Origin: JBBDYD01 sp040901865
GTDB taxonomy: Bacteria > Bacteroidota > Ignavibacteria > UBA10030
Assembly: GCA_040901865.1 (NCBI GenBank)
Contig: JBBDYD010000050.1
Coordinates: 1-43,147 of the forward strand
DNA: 43,147 bases
Reading direction: 5' to 3'
The position numbers and the translations under genes were made by a program. This document shows positions 36,601-43,147 of this stretch, in pieces (position 1 is the stretch's first letter; every line of letters begins with the position of its first letter). The notes beneath the pieces are model-generated. The model saw only the letters and a program-made list of their open reading frames with translations, was not told the DNA's origin and did not search any database.

Positions 36601-37469
36601 AACGTACGTTCCGTATCCCAATCCGCATCGATCCTTAACTTGTCCCCGATCTCTCCGCGCACACCAACCCTCACCTGCTGATCGAAATCCGGTTCGCTTC
36701 GGGATTGATCCAGAATGTTGTTGGTGACAAGATCCGATTTGGTATTGCGGAATGCGGCATGGATATCCACGGATCCGTTGATTTGAATGTTGATGACGTT
36801 CTTGCCAAAAATACTGAACAACGGGTTCTTGGGAACGGGGATTTGGATGTTCGTGATTTGACCGAACACGTCACCAAGCCCCTGCTTCTGGTGCGCGCTC
36901 AGTTCATACGAACGGGCAAGGGCTTCCCAGTTCTTCCGAACAGTCCTCTGCATTCTTATGGTCCGGTACTCGTCGAGCGAAAAACTCAGCGGGATCTTAA
37001 TATCGTGCGTGCCATCGACAAGACGAACCCGGTAGTTGTACTCCCCCGAATCCAGGGACTCCACTGTGCGAATTTGCGGCGGGAGTTTCAGATAGAGGGA
37101 ATGAGGTGTTTTCTGGAAGGGATCCACCACTGGCAGATCCTTCCGAACATGGTGAAACTGAGCAAGCCGGGCGGATGAGTCTCTTCGCGCTGCGAGTGAT
37201 TCGAGAAGCAATGAATCAAGCCTCGCCACAGAAGTGTCCCTTACTCCAAGCTTCCGTTTAAGGGCAATCGCACGCCGGGAAGGCGGCCCCGGAACACGTG
37301 ATGTATCCTGAAATGCCATGAAAGACGCGTCCTTCGCGAGAAGAGCGCCGCCTCCGGCATCCTGGACGAGCGGTATAAGGAGAGGAGCCAGCACGAGGAA
37401 CCAAACGCCGGGAAAGGCGCGTCGATTGCGCGAGAGGAAAGCGGAATATGGACTACGGGGTGAGATCAA
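30606..37469 (-). CDS. sprA: SprA (Sov)-type T9SS outer-membrane translocon
   Basis: The 2287-residue protein has an N-terminal signal-like helix (GVWFLVLAPLLIPLV), then SprA N-terminal sequences: IQIPVPKNPLFSIFGKNVIN, SVDIHAAFRNTKSD, VRGEIGDKLRIDADWDTERT and SSFISSSQALFGVKAGLQFG. Long stretches of alternating strands follow, ending LDIRVQIS, as in a giant beta-barrel. SprA is the secretion pore of the T9SS and is of similar size in known species. The only start keeping the signal peptide is a TTG at 37467-37469; an in-frame TAG lies shortly upstream and the next in-frame ATG is after the signal helix. PorX follows on the same strand. Confidence 0.95.
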   Translation of the reverse strand: MISPRSPYSAFLSRNRRAFPGVWFLVLAPLLIPLVQDAGGGALLAKDASFMAFQDTSRVPGPPSRRAIALKRKLGVRDTSVARLDSLLLESLAARRDSSARLAQFHHVRKDLPVVDPFQKTPHSLYLKLPPQIRTVESLDSGEYNYRVRLVDGTHDIKIPLSFSLDEYRTIRMQRTVRKNWEALARSYELSAHQKQGLGDVFGQITNIQIPVPKNPLFSIFGKNVINIQINGSVDIHAAFRNTKSDLVTNNILDQSRSEPDFDQQVRVGVRGEIGDKLRIDADWDTERTFEYENQLKVRYTGYEDEIIQSIEAGNVSLQTNSSFISSSQALFGVKAGLQFGPLKLTAIASQKRGQVKELSVSSGQRATPFEKKPYEYSRDHFFIDTVYRSLYDIAFSQRPLIVNTNFQIQDIEVWVSRVESGPEPTDRNGVALIDRDSVRVLQNNPAARASEIPADPGRVEIASFIKLVQGTDYTLNPYLGVITLNRSPQPSQVVAAAYTLLDGDVGTFESKDTSTTLPLILKLVRPKNLQPSMKPAWDLMLKNIYPLGGPGIVQKDFQLDLKYQLSGQEAVTTISAMDKQINLLALFGLDLYTSAGEKEEDGIFDFEPGVTIDQKRGEIIFPSLEPFGDNLRKRLVELVNPSSADLPEVLAIADSFAVDLVYDTTYNGAQNAKSNRLTIAGSIVSGVQSKFNLGFNVAEGSVVVKVNGGEVKPGSDYSVDYLTGTVLIQNPAYLTPGTQVNIEYEANDLFQLASKSLVGARGELSISKNAALGFTIMNLNQQTLSDKVRLGEEPISNTIMGVDGSTNLELDFVTRALNWLPGIRTNAPSSLALKGEAAYMLPDPNTRKSTISQDLDAGVAYVDDFEGARRTIPLGVVDRMWRDASVPAYISTIDPFISGFVNLSDPLVRQSLMVDTSKMEFKSKLIWFNIDPSDVFVTDIWPTRQTRTAAEDFVTTLNLFLSPSTRGPFNYSMNLEDSLFAQPAKAWAGIMRPLGSIATDLLDQNITFVELWMRVEQAAPGATLNINLGTVSEDVIPNRLLETEDGLGGGIKTGTISEGQDLGLDMLSDAEEDDRFTAFVGKYPEYAGDPSGDNYAVQNRGSLSPASYASMHGTQGNAKDRGSFPDTEDLNSNNIVDRTDSYFEYEISLDTTSVNFRRYVTGGEPNTGWYQIRIPIKESTREIGNPSLTNIESVRLWLTGSDDDVHVRITEFNLVGNQWEPVYKDDDNFRLSSVSIEENAFYSSPPGVRRPIDRTRPDQTIEGNEQSLALQITDLADGESKRAFKKLIARPLDVFSYRAMKLFIHGDERPGFMMQYVDTSNYDAEFFIRFGSDSLNYYEYRAPIRPGWHPDNWITIRFEDLTALKLGRDSANAPTRPLPVPGGAEGAMYRVLGNPALTKITEIVLGVENPAGKGVTFMTGDVWVNELRLSDVDDTPGWAYRTDATMRLADVATVSFGMTRRDPFFHSLENRFGTRTDDQNWSVNSSVALDKFLPESWKGSRASLSYAHTEVHQIPRYVPGTDILVDEAAERTAESAKERGISEQESQRLSEVVRQQSRTLTVTETFSLPSVQMVIPSSSWLVAETINRMTFAYSYSNTRRRDPVTQSYHSWLWSLRFSYGLQFSPQNFLQPFSTTKEFFLFSPWKGTKFFFLPRSLNVGTTLARQQTREQARNQILPKPVGRSFESTRQMTFSWPLVEGGFINPSIDYSLDVASSLAHLEVDEFGRQRSFGEILGDMVGGKKIINFGHDRTYNQTISLNTRLIVPPVLKLDKIIAPSFRYSSRYEWQNNFQAGVLGKNAGRTVNATGGLDITLRVIADEIWGSPKPATIRQAADTTGRGPSLSDRLDQITRILFKLPFFDWDKLTISFTHSNSSRNNGVLGQHGFLNMFGRVPFAQESLTGYGPSLLYQLGLSSDPHGDVVVKTKGGFPFVTGYSVPGRRAPNGNLSDIYNQNNSITMRTQRNLWEGARVDLNWTLSWSHNLNRTVRTDSLGFPKELSRTVSGDVSRSFVTFPQTFVFSMFKTGVEEVNKRFDELKSDPGDRRPEDVKLTQAFEDGMEAFSLGKNLLSKIMPRPNWSFRWDGLERFSLFTGFASRMTLDHGYTSTIRRRWRLTPTGGEVTESENVTYGFTPLIGVTITFKGVGKGSLTTNARYSTSTSTDLSPAVQTITESNTSDITITGNFSQRGFEFPLFGLSLSNDVDINFSYSYSRNNRRAYDFRKPFKKDGEPLEGTIRTIIEPRIRYTLSSRVSASVYYKYTRLKPDEGGSRIPGSTINEGGLDIRVQIS

Positions 37470-37651
37470 GGACGATCGGGTCTACTTGCACGTGCCTTGC
37501 ACTTCCGCACAGAGCGGACGCCAGACATACTATTGAAATCATTAACAACGTGCCGATAGATCTCCGATCGGGGTTTTGTAGACTGAAAAACTACCAAAAA
37601 GGCGGGTGAATAGCAATAAACGTGGGATGAAGTGCATGGAACTGTGGTTTT
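37470..37651. other. Intergenic region upstream of sprA
   Basis: 182 bp between the response-regulator stop and the sprA start. I see no gene. It should hold the sprA promoter if sprA is not read from the regulator transcript, but no convincing promoter pair was found; a weak hairpin is present near 37557-37575. Confidence 0.4.
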
Positions 37652-38050
37652 TCAGGAATCCGGGTTCGCAAGTTTCCGTAACAGAGTCACAAGACCTTCG
37701 TACGAGTACGGTTTTTGAATGAATTCAGCAGCTCCGGCGGCAATCATTTCTTCTCGGATTGAACTATCAAGAAACCCGCTGGCACAGATGACCTTCGCCG
37801 AGGGATTTACCTTGAGAATTTCCTCCAAAACATCCCATCCACCCAGAGCCGGGAGGCCCATGTCCGTAAGAACGACGTCGATTTCGCTCCCTCGTTCACG
37901 ATAGATCCGCACCGCTGTAACTCCGTCCATGGCCGTAATGACATCAAAACCGTTTGCCCCAAGCATGCCTGTTAACAGTTCCAGAAGCACATCCTCGTCT
38001 TCAACAACGAGTATGGTTTTCCGTTTCTTTGAAGGATCGGTGAGGGTCAT
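37652..38050 (-). CDS. CheY-like single-domain response regulator
   Basis: The 132-residue protein starts MTLTDPSKKRKTILVVEDED and is a single receiver domain: acidic pair in VVEDED, phosphoacceptor aspartate in VVLTDMGLPALGGWDVL, conserved alcohol/alanine position in VICASGFLD, and the lysine in FIQKPYSYEGLV. There is no output domain, so it works by protein-protein contact or phosphorelay. The ATG at 38048-38050 sits just past the pdxH TGA (38052-38054); a longer frame exists upstream but runs inside pdxH. No histidine kinase gene is nearby. Its position directly upstream of sprA makes a link to secretion control possible but unproven. Confidence 0.9.
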   Translation of the reverse strand: MTLTDPSKKRKTILVVEDEDVLLELLTGMLGANGFDVITAMDGVTAVRIYRERGSEIDVVLTDMGLPALGGWDVLEEILKVNPSAKVICASGFLDSSIREEMIAAGAAEFIQKPYSYEGLVTLLRKLANPDS

Positions 38051-38051
38051 A

Positions 38052-38681
38052 TCAGGGGGCAAGACGAACAATTGTCCATTTATTGGCGGATCGAGTGTAC
38101 CGGAGGCGGTCATGCAGACGGCTTTCACGACCCTGCCAGAATTCAATATGCTCCGGGATCAATCGAAAACCACCCCAGTGAGGTGGCAACGGAACATCGG
38201 TGCCGGAAAACTCCTTCTCGTACCGTTTCACAGCTGTCTCCAATTCTTCTCTTCCTTCGATAATGGCGCTTTGCCTGGAGGCCCAAGCCGCTATCCGGCT
38301 CATCTTTGGACGCGTCGCAAAATATTGCCGGGACTCCTCGTCACTTACTTTCGTCACCTGACCCTCAATTCTTATTTGCCTTGCAAGAGTATCCCAAAAA
38401 AAAAGGAGCGAGGCGTGCGGATTGAATGTCAGTTCGGCGGCCTTGCGGCTTTGATAGCTTGTAAAAAACACGAGGCCACCCTGATCGATTGCTTTCAAAA
38501 GGACCATCCGGACAGACGGTCTGCCGTCGCGGGTCGCCGTCGCAAGGGCCATGGCCCATGGTTCGCTGAGACCGCTTGTTCGCGCATGTTCCAGCCACTC
38601 GCGCAGCAGAGCAAACGCATCCCCCGGGACTTCCGATTCAAGCAATGTGCGGCGTATTATCGTCCGTTTCTTTGAACCCAT
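38052..38681 (-). CDS. pdxH: Pyridoxamine 5'-phosphate oxidase
   Basis: The 209-residue flavin enzyme has the PdxH pattern: MALATATRDGRPSVRMVLLK, GLVFFTSYQSRKAAELTFNP, ASLLFFWDTLARQIRIEGQV, ESRQYFATRPKMSRIAAWAS, then PHWGGFRLIPEHIEFWQGRE and SRLHDRLRY. It makes pyridoxal phosphate from its pyridoxine or pyridoxamine phosphate forms using FMN. PLP is the cofactor of the aminotransferase at 5746-6864, but that is a general dependence. It is divergent from the lptF gene. Confidence 0.96.
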   Translation of the reverse strand: MGSKKRTIIRRTLLESEVPGDAFALLREWLEHARTSGLSEPWAMALATATRDGRPSVRMVLLKAIDQGGLVFFTSYQSRKAAELTFNPHASLLFFWDTLARQIRIEGQVTKVSDEESRQYFATRPKMSRIAAWASRQSAIIEGREELETAVKRYEKEFSGTDVPLPPHWGGFRLIPEHIEFWQGRESRLHDRLRYTRSANKWTIVRLAP

Positions 38682-38771
38682 GACGGGAGAATATATCGCA
38701 ATTCCTGAAGAGAAGCGAGAGAGAAAACCACCATGAACATCCCTAAGGTTGTATCACGCGTTTCCTCTGAG

Positions 38772-38779
38772 TACATTTG
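38772..38779 (+). promoter_or_regulatory. Possible Bacteroidota-type -7 element upstream of lptF
   Basis: TACATTTG at 38772-38779 matches the Bacteroidota -7 consensus TAnnTTTG, with a TTG about 20 bp earlier. It ends only 4 bases before the lptF ATG at 38784, so if real the transcript would be leaderless or nearly so. The match is short and may be chance. Confidence 0.25.
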
Positions 38780-38783
38780 AACA

Positions 38784-40163
38784 ATGGTGATCCTCTGGCG
38801 ACATATCCTCCGGGCGCACGCAGTTCCATTCGTGTTTTCAGCCATTATATTGATGGCGATCTTCCTTCTTCAGTTCATCATGAAGTTCATGGACCAGCTT
38901 GTGGGAAAGGGATTGAGCGCCGGCGTCATCGTCGAGGTTATCGTTTTGAATCTTGCATGGATGGTCGTGCTCGCGATACCGATGTCCGTCCTTGTGGCCA
39001 CCCTTATGGCGTTTGGCAACCTGTCCTCCGCCAACGAGATCACAGCCATGAGAGCGGGCGGAATGAGCCTCTATCGGATGATGGGACCGGCCATAATTGC
39101 TTCTGTGGTCGTAGGGTATCTTTTGCTGCTGTTTAACAATGACATCCTCCCCGATGCGAATCATAAAGCCGCGACGCTTTCGCGGGATATCCAGCGAAAA
39201 AAACCAACACTGTCGATTGTCCCAGGATTGTTTTCCCAGGACATTACCGGCTACACGATTCTTGCGCGCAAAACGTTCGAAGAATCCAACGACCTGGAAG
39301 GCGTCACAATTTTTGACAACACACGTCCCGATGTCGTGGCCACGGTCACCGCCCGCCGCGGCGTAGTTTCCTTTTCGTCTGATTATGCAAGATTGATCAT
39401 GGACTTGTTCGACGGCGAAATTCATGAACTCGAGTTTCCGGCACAAACACAATACCGCAAGATCCAATTCACCAAGCACCGGATAGCGATGAATGCCGAA
39501 GGGTTTGATTTCGAAAGGTCTCAGGAAAGCGCTTTTCAACGTGGGGATCGCGAACTGAGCGCCGGAGATATGATGCACCGGGTTGACAGTCTGAGGACAA
39601 TGCGTGCGAAACTGGAACAACACGTTCTCGAACGTCTGCGCTCCGAATTACAAACCGTCCTCGAGGGGCCTTCCAAGGATCCTGATCCGGTCGCCTCGAG
39701 ACCCGGATTTCCCCGGCTGACCGCCCTGTCTCGCATTACAATCTTGAAAAACTCGACTGAAAGTCAGGCATACCAGATCAAGGAATATCGTCGGGTTGAG
39801 CGCGAATATCTTGTGGAAATCCACAAAAAATATGCAATCCCTGCCGCCTGCATCATCTTTGTTCTGATTGGAGCTCCGCTGGGAATCATGGCGCGCCGCG
39901 GAACATTCGGCGTTGCCGCAAGTCTCAGCCTTGGATTCTTTCTGCTGTATTGGTCTTGCCTCATCGGAGGCGAAAAACTTGCCGACCGTGGCCTCCTGGA
40001 ACCGTGGGTCGGGATGTGGATCGCCAACATCGGGCTCGGGATTCTCGGCCTCTATCTTACCATCCGTACAGCGCGCGAAAACCTTACCATCGACTGGTCT
40101 GCCCTCATCCGCTTTATTCCGAAACGCCTGCGCGGCGATACGGAAGAAACCGATCCCAAGTGA
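38784..40163 (+). CDS. lptF: LptF/LptG (YjgP/YjgQ) family LPS-export permease, first of pair
   Basis: The 459-residue protein starts MVILWRHILRAHAVPFVFSA and has the family layout: three N-terminal membrane helices (ILMAIFLLQFIMKFMDQLVG, VIVLNLAWMVVLAIPMSVLV), the conserved SSANEITAMRAGGMSLYRMM, a periplasmic beta-jellyroll with GVTIFDNTRPDVVATVTARR, and three C-terminal helices (IPAACIIFVLIGAPLGIMAR). LptF and LptG form the inner-membrane part of the LPS transporter. Its TGA overlaps the GTG of the next gene by 4 bp. Which of the pair is F and which G rests on order and size only. Confidence 0.9.
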   Translation: MVILWRHILRAHAVPFVFSAIILMAIFLLQFIMKFMDQLVGKGLSAGVIVEVIVLNLAWMVVLAIPMSVLVATLMAFGNLSSANEITAMRAGGMSLYRMMGPAIIASVVVGYLLLLFNNDILPDANHKAATLSRDIQRKKPTLSIVPGLFSQDITGYTILARKTFEESNDLEGVTIFDNTRPDVVATVTARRGVVSFSSDYARLIMDLFDGEIHELEFPAQTQYRKIQFTKHRIAMNAEGFDFERSQESAFQRGDRELSAGDMMHRVDSLRTMRAKLEQHVLERLRSELQTVLEGPSKDPDPVASRPGFPRLTALSRITILKNSTESQAYQIKEYRRVEREYLVEIHKKYAIPAACIIFVLIGAPLGIMARRGTFGVAASLSLGFFLLYWSCLIGGEKLADRGLLEPWVGMWIANIGLGILGLYLTIRTARENLTIDWSALIRFIPKRLRGDTEETDPK

Positions 40164-41269
40164 CAATCCTGGACCGCTATATCGTTCGCCAGTTTTTGAT
40201 GACATTTATATTCGGACTGGTGGCTTTTCTCCTCATTTTCCTTGTTGTCGACCTCATGGAGAAACTCGACGATTTCATCGATGCCCGGGTTGGCACTCCG
40301 GTGATCATCGAGTATTACCTGAACTTCATGCCCGAGATCATCAAGCTCATGATGCCTGTCGCCATGCTCCTGGCGGCACTGTTTGTGACAGGAAGGCTCG
40401 CTCAGCAGAATGAACTCGCGGCAATGAAGTCGAGCGGAATGAGCCTCTACAGGTTTCTCCTCCCATTTGCAGCCGTCGCCCTCCTTGTCAGTCTCGGCGG
40501 AATTTACTTCAACGGGTGGATTGTCCCGTTTGCGAATCAAAAGAAGTTCGCCATTGAACGACAGCACCTGCAGCGCGTTTCGAGTTCGACAAGCCGTTTC
40601 AATATCTACTTCCAGGAGGGGCGGACACGGCTTGTATCCATCGGCTTTTATGATAACAACTCAAAACTTGCGAACCGGGTGACCATTCAGGACTATGCCG
40701 ATACCAATCTCACGATGCTCGTCCGCCGGCTCGACGCACAACAGATGCTGTGGCAATCATTCGATGCGGAAAAACGCGACACCGTGGAGCCGGGATGGGT
40801 GCTCATCAACGGGACGCATCGTGTGTTTCAGACAAACGGTCACACGCTCGAACAGTTCAGCCGATTTCCGGTTGGAAGACTGAGTCTTGGACCCGACGAT
40901 ATCGAGAAGAAGCAGCGAAAGCCGGACGAGATGGATTTTGGAGAATTGAGGGAGTTCATCGAATCCCAGCGGCGCGCGGGCCAGGATGTATCCCGATGGC
41001 TGGTGGACTACCACAGCAAGATCGCCTTTCCCTTTGCCAGCCTTATTGTGGTCCTCTTCGGGGTTCCTTTCTCATCAAACAAGCGCCGAAGCGGTGTTGC
41101 CGTAGAGTTCGGCATTTCCATCGCGGCGACGTTTGTGTACCTGAGCTTTATGAAAACCAGCCAGGTATTCGGCTATAACGGAGACCTCGATCCGTTTCTC
41201 ACCGCTTGGTTGGCGAATATCCTCTTCCTGACGGCCGGACTCATTAATCTGGCCCGCGTGCAAAAATAG
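40160..41269 (+). CDS. lptG: LptF/LptG family LPS-export permease, second of pair
   Basis: The 369-residue protein begins at the GTG at 40160-40162, overlapping the previous TGA (GTGA). It reads MTILDRYIVRQFLMTFIFGL and has the same order: helices, LAQQNELAAMKSSGMSLYRF, a periplasmic domain (RLVSIGFYDNNSKLANRVTI), the WLVDYHSKIAFPFASLIVVL segment and GVPFSSNKRRSGVAVEFGIS. This marks an LptF/G pair co-translated for LPS export. The gene's stop is 6 bp from the stop of the convergent T9SS cargo gene. Confidence 0.91.
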   Translation: MTILDRYIVRQFLMTFIFGLVAFLLIFLVVDLMEKLDDFIDARVGTPVIIEYYLNFMPEIIKLMMPVAMLLAALFVTGRLAQQNELAAMKSSGMSLYRFLLPFAAVALLVSLGGIYFNGWIVPFANQKKFAIERQHLQRVSSSTSRFNIYFQEGRTRLVSIGFYDNNSKLANRVTIQDYADTNLTMLVRRLDAQQMLWQSFDAEKRDTVEPGWVLINGTHRVFQTNGHTLEQFSRFPVGRLSLGPDDIEKKQRKPDEMDFGELREFIESQRRAGQDVSRWLVDYHSKIAFPFASLIVVLFGVPFSSNKRRSGVAVEFGISIAATFVYLSFMKTSQVFGYNGDLDPFLTAWLANILFLTAGLINLARVQK

Positions 41270-41275
41270 CCGCCG

Positions 41276-42631
41276 TTATTTCGCAAGAACGATTTTTCTC
41301 ACTGCAATCTGCCCGCCCGCTTCAATTCTCGCAAGATATATCCCCGAGGGCAACCCCTCCGCGTCAAAATCAATTTCATGCCACCCTGCCTGGACTATTC
41401 TATCCAACAGAACCCTCACCAATCTCCCTGTCAAGTCATAAACACGAACACTCGTTCTTTCTTCTTTTTGTGAGGAAAACCTGACTGTTGTTGATGGATT
41501 GAATGGATTGGGGTAATTCTGGCTCAGGATAAGCCCCCTGGGGAAGGAGCCAACACCGATCTCCAATGTAGAGGTATAAGTAAAGAAGCCGCTGTGGTCG
41601 ATTTGTTTGATACGGTATGCATAGCGGCCGGGCAATACGTTCTGATCAACGAAGGAATAATCTTTCGGAGATGAGGATGTTCCGGAGCCAGGCACAAAAC
41701 CGACGACAATCCATGATGGTGAAGGGTGAAGGGTAAAGGGTGAAGAGTTCGCCGAATTAACCCCATCATTCTCCGACTCGTATCTGCGAGTATCAGTGAG
41801 TATCTGTCCCATCTCGCGTCGTTCTATCTCGAAGCCAAAATTCCCCGTTTCCGATTCCGTCCTCCATTCCAACCTGACGTCGTTCCCCATTGGGTTCGCG
41901 GCGAACCGTGAAAACGTAACCGGAAGTCCCGCCTCATCCCATGATGTCCCCACCCTGATCCCGTCCACCACGAAATCGGTCACAACTGATCCGCCTTGAC
42001 GAAGGGCAACAGAGGTAATCCCGGACGGCTCGGATCCGACGGCCGTAACGGGTCCGAGAGTTGCGTTCGCAGGCTCCGCTGATGGTACTCCGGATTCCAT
42101 CACAAACAATCGGACTGTGTCATTGTCGTTTCCGGATACATGCGTGTACCGCAACACGACAAGATAGACGGTGCTCAGAGAATAGACCGCTTCAGTGAAT
42201 ATCGCTGATTCAGATGATTTCGCAATGCCGAAGGCTATCTTGCCCGACGCTTTCCTCGCAAAAACCCTGCCAACATGTGTTCCGACGTTGAAGTGCAAGA
42301 AGTGCTCGGCGGAACTCGTTGTCGTCTCCTGGACAAGGACGAGAATGGAAACATAGACATCGGCGTCACTCTGAACGGGTATCGAATGGTTGACATCTTC
42401 ACCGGTTGTGTATAATCTCGCCGCGTTGCCGGTCCCAGACCCCGCGTATCCTATATAAACAAGCCCCGGCGTAATGACTCTTACCGGATTCGTTCCTGCG
42501 GATCCGTGAGCAGACCAACCATGTGAAACAAGTGAGTCTCCCTCAGAATAGCTGAAGTCCTCCTGAAGGAGCGTTTGTGAAAGAAGAGAGGAAGTATACA
42601 GAAAAACGAGACAGCAGAGGAACCCCCACAT
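41276..42631 (-). CDS. Secreted protein with T9SS type A C-terminal sorting domain
   Basis: The protein has a signal peptide (MWGFLCCLVFLYTSSLLSQ), a jellyroll/LamG-like N-terminal region (DFSYSEGDSLVSHGWSAHGS, ITPGLVYIGYAGSGTGNAAR), a beta-sandwich region (LEWRTESETGNFGFEIERRE) and the T9SS sorting domain near the C-terminus: LSQNYPNPFNPSTTVRF, VRVYDLTGRLVRVL, LPSGIYLARIE, KIVLAK. It is exported by the Sec system, then by SprA, and the end is cleaved. The N-terminal module occurs on many such secreted proteins of this lineage; its ligand is unknown. A run of heptad repeats encodes SSPFTLHPSPSW inside it. The ATG at 42629-42631, four codons after another ATG at 42641-42643, is chosen because it has GGGGGT upstream. 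Confidence 0.87.
   Translation of the reverse strand: MWGFLCCLVFLYTSSLLSQTLLQEDFSYSEGDSLVSHGWSAHGSAGTNPVRVITPGLVYIGYAGSGTGNAARLYTTGEDVNHSIPVQSDADVYVSILVLVQETTTSSAEHFLHFNVGTHVGRVFARKASGKIAFGIAKSSESAIFTEAVYSLSTVYLVVLRYTHVSGNDNDTVRLFVMESGVPSAEPANATLGPVTAVGSEPSGITSVALRQGGSVVTDFVVDGIRVGTSWDEAGLPVTFSRFAANPMGNDVRLEWRTESETGNFGFEIERREMGQILTDTRRYESENDGVNSANSSPFTLHPSPSWIVVGFVPGSGTSSSPKDYSFVDQNVLPGRYAYRIKQIDHSGFFTYTSTLEIGVGSFPRGLILSQNYPNPFNPSTTVRFSSQKEERTSVRVYDLTGRLVRVLLDRIVQAGWHEIDFDAEGLPSGIYLARIEAGGQIAVRKIVLAK
41722..41749. repeat. Heptanucleotide repeat array inside the T9SS cargo gene
   Basis: On the plus strand four heptads occur in a row: AAGGGTG, AAGGGTA, AAGGGTG and AAGAGTT. These are the same unit as the arrays at 6883-6924 and (inverted) 7327-7512. 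Read in the gene's minus-strand frame they encode the odd segment SPFTLHPSPS between two ordinary beta-strand segments. Confidence 0.8.
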
Positions 42632-42738
42632 ATGACCCCCCATAAAGAAGTGTAAGATTGACTGGAAACGATCCCCCCCGGAACCGCTGGTGCAATTTGT
42701 AAAAAATGAGATTGGAAGTCAATACCCGGAGGGAGAAA

Positions 42739-42780
42739 CAATGTCAAATGTCGAACGCTCAATGATGAATGTCCAAACCC
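42739..42780. repeat. Degenerate heptad-period repeat of a different unit
   Basis: Six consecutive 7-mers CAATGTC, AAATGTC, GAACGCT, CAATGAT, GAATGTC and CAAACCC show a 7-bp rhythm with unit near RAATGTC. It lies in the 214-bp non-coding space between the cargo gene start and the ABC permease stop; nothing else is recognised there. The repeats resemble the AAGGGTR arrays in period but not in sequence. Confidence 0.5.
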
Positions 42781-42845
42781 TTGCCGGGTCCACTTCGAGG
42801 TTCGATATTATCCTCTTCACTTGTCCCAGACAATTTCGAAATGTC

Positions 42846-43147
42846 TTACCCCAGCCGTTTTTGAAACCTGGCAACACTTAACGAGAGAATGACAACTCCA
42901 AACGCAAGCAGGGCCAGGGCCTGTGGCCATAACACTTCCATTCCGACACCTTTCAGGAACAATCCTCTGACAATCGTAATAAAGTAGCGGAGTGGAATTA
43001 CATACGTGATCGCCTGAACGATCGGCGGCATGTTGTCGATCGGAAAGGTGAATCCGGAAAGAAAGATGAAAGGAAAGAAAATGAAGAACTGTGCCGTCAT
43101 CATCGCTTGCTGTTGTGTTCGCGAGATCGTCGAGACGAACAATCCGA
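42846..43147 (-). CDS. ABC-2 type transporter permease, C-terminal part (cut by window edge)
   Basis: About 100 codons are visible, starting outside the window at the right edge. They read LFVSTISRTQQQAMMTAQFF, then IFFPFIFLSGFTFPIDNMPP, AITYVIPLRYFITIVRGLFL and end LSVARFQKRLG. The STxxxxQQQAM ... LSGFxFPxxxMP ... PLRYFI sequence is the signature of the YhhJ/YbhR-type ABC-2 export permease. The transported substrate cannot be read; the N-terminus and any ATPase partner lie beyond 43147. Confidence 0.9.
   Translation of the reverse strand, partial: GLFVSTISRTQQQAMMTAQFFIFFPFIFLSGFTFPIDNMPPIVQAITYVIPLRYFITIVRGLFLKGVGMEVLWPQALALLAFGVVILSLSVARFQKRLG

Noticed and set aside
37557..37575. Hairpin followed by TTTT upstream of sprA as a terminator
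   Set aside because: The T-run is on the plus strand, where no gene ends, and the stem is only about five base pairs.

Overview
The window looks like a piece of a Bacteroidota-lineage genome, most likely from the Ignavibacteria/Chlorobi side. The evidence is a giant SprA-type translocon gene (30606-37469) next to a PorX-type regulator (28945-30516), a secreted protein ending in an NYPNPFNPST-type type IX secretion (T9SS) sorting domain (41276-42631), and LptF/LptG-family permeases. A run of exactly 100 N (7354-7453) marks a scaffold join, so this is probably a draft or metagenome assembly. The lineage is inferred from gene content and motifs only; no rRNA or tRNA gene was seen.

Layout. Nearly everything from 1 to 38681 is on the minus strand and should be read right to left. 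1-20983 is a surface-polysaccharide locus: two Wzx-type flippases, one Wzy-type polymerase, a Wzz-type chain-length protein, a Wza-type SLBB export protein, RmlB, a short RmlC-like epimerase, a DegT aminotransferase, a canonical polyprenyl-phosphate glycosylphosphotransferase, four glycosyltransferase-2 domains (one fused to a phosphoglycosyltransferase-like domain lacking its catalytic segment), one GT4 glycosyltransferase and one methyltransferase. It is interspersed with accA, a hotdog thioesterase and a Trm112-like zinc protein. 21158-28948 is a housekeeping run: argS, rsfS, a LytR_C protein, a small exported protein, a stand-alone sugar-1-phosphate nucleotidyltransferase, panC, an arginase-family gene, accD, tsaB and tsaE. 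porX overlaps tsaE by an ATGA junction and sprA lies just upstream. A CheY-like regulator and pdxH follow. From 38784 the plus strand carries the lptF-lptG pair, converging on the T9SS cargo gene; an ABC-2 permease runs off the right edge.

How it may fit together (inference). In known T9SS bacteria SprA is the outer-membrane pore, PorX controls the system, and cargo C-terminal domains are cleaved and often joined to an anionic lipopolysaccharide. Here the translocon, its regulator, a cargo, LPS-export-type permeases and a large Wzx/Wzy-type glycan locus lie within 43 kb.

Debris and repeats. Two decayed T9SS sorting-domain remnants (9047-9239 and about 10475-10700) flank a GT4 gene; one overlaps its 3' end out of frame. 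A frameshifted, truncated membrane-protein gene sits on the opposite strand at 14632-14988. A 7-bp-period repeat (AAGGGTR) brackets a four-helix-bundle gene in inverted orientation (6883-7512) and also lies inside the reading frame of the T9SS cargo gene (41722-41749). This is the most unusual structure in the window and a candidate small mobile cassette. A second heptad-period repeat is at 42739-42780, and two related palindromes lie between rmlB and the wza-type gene.
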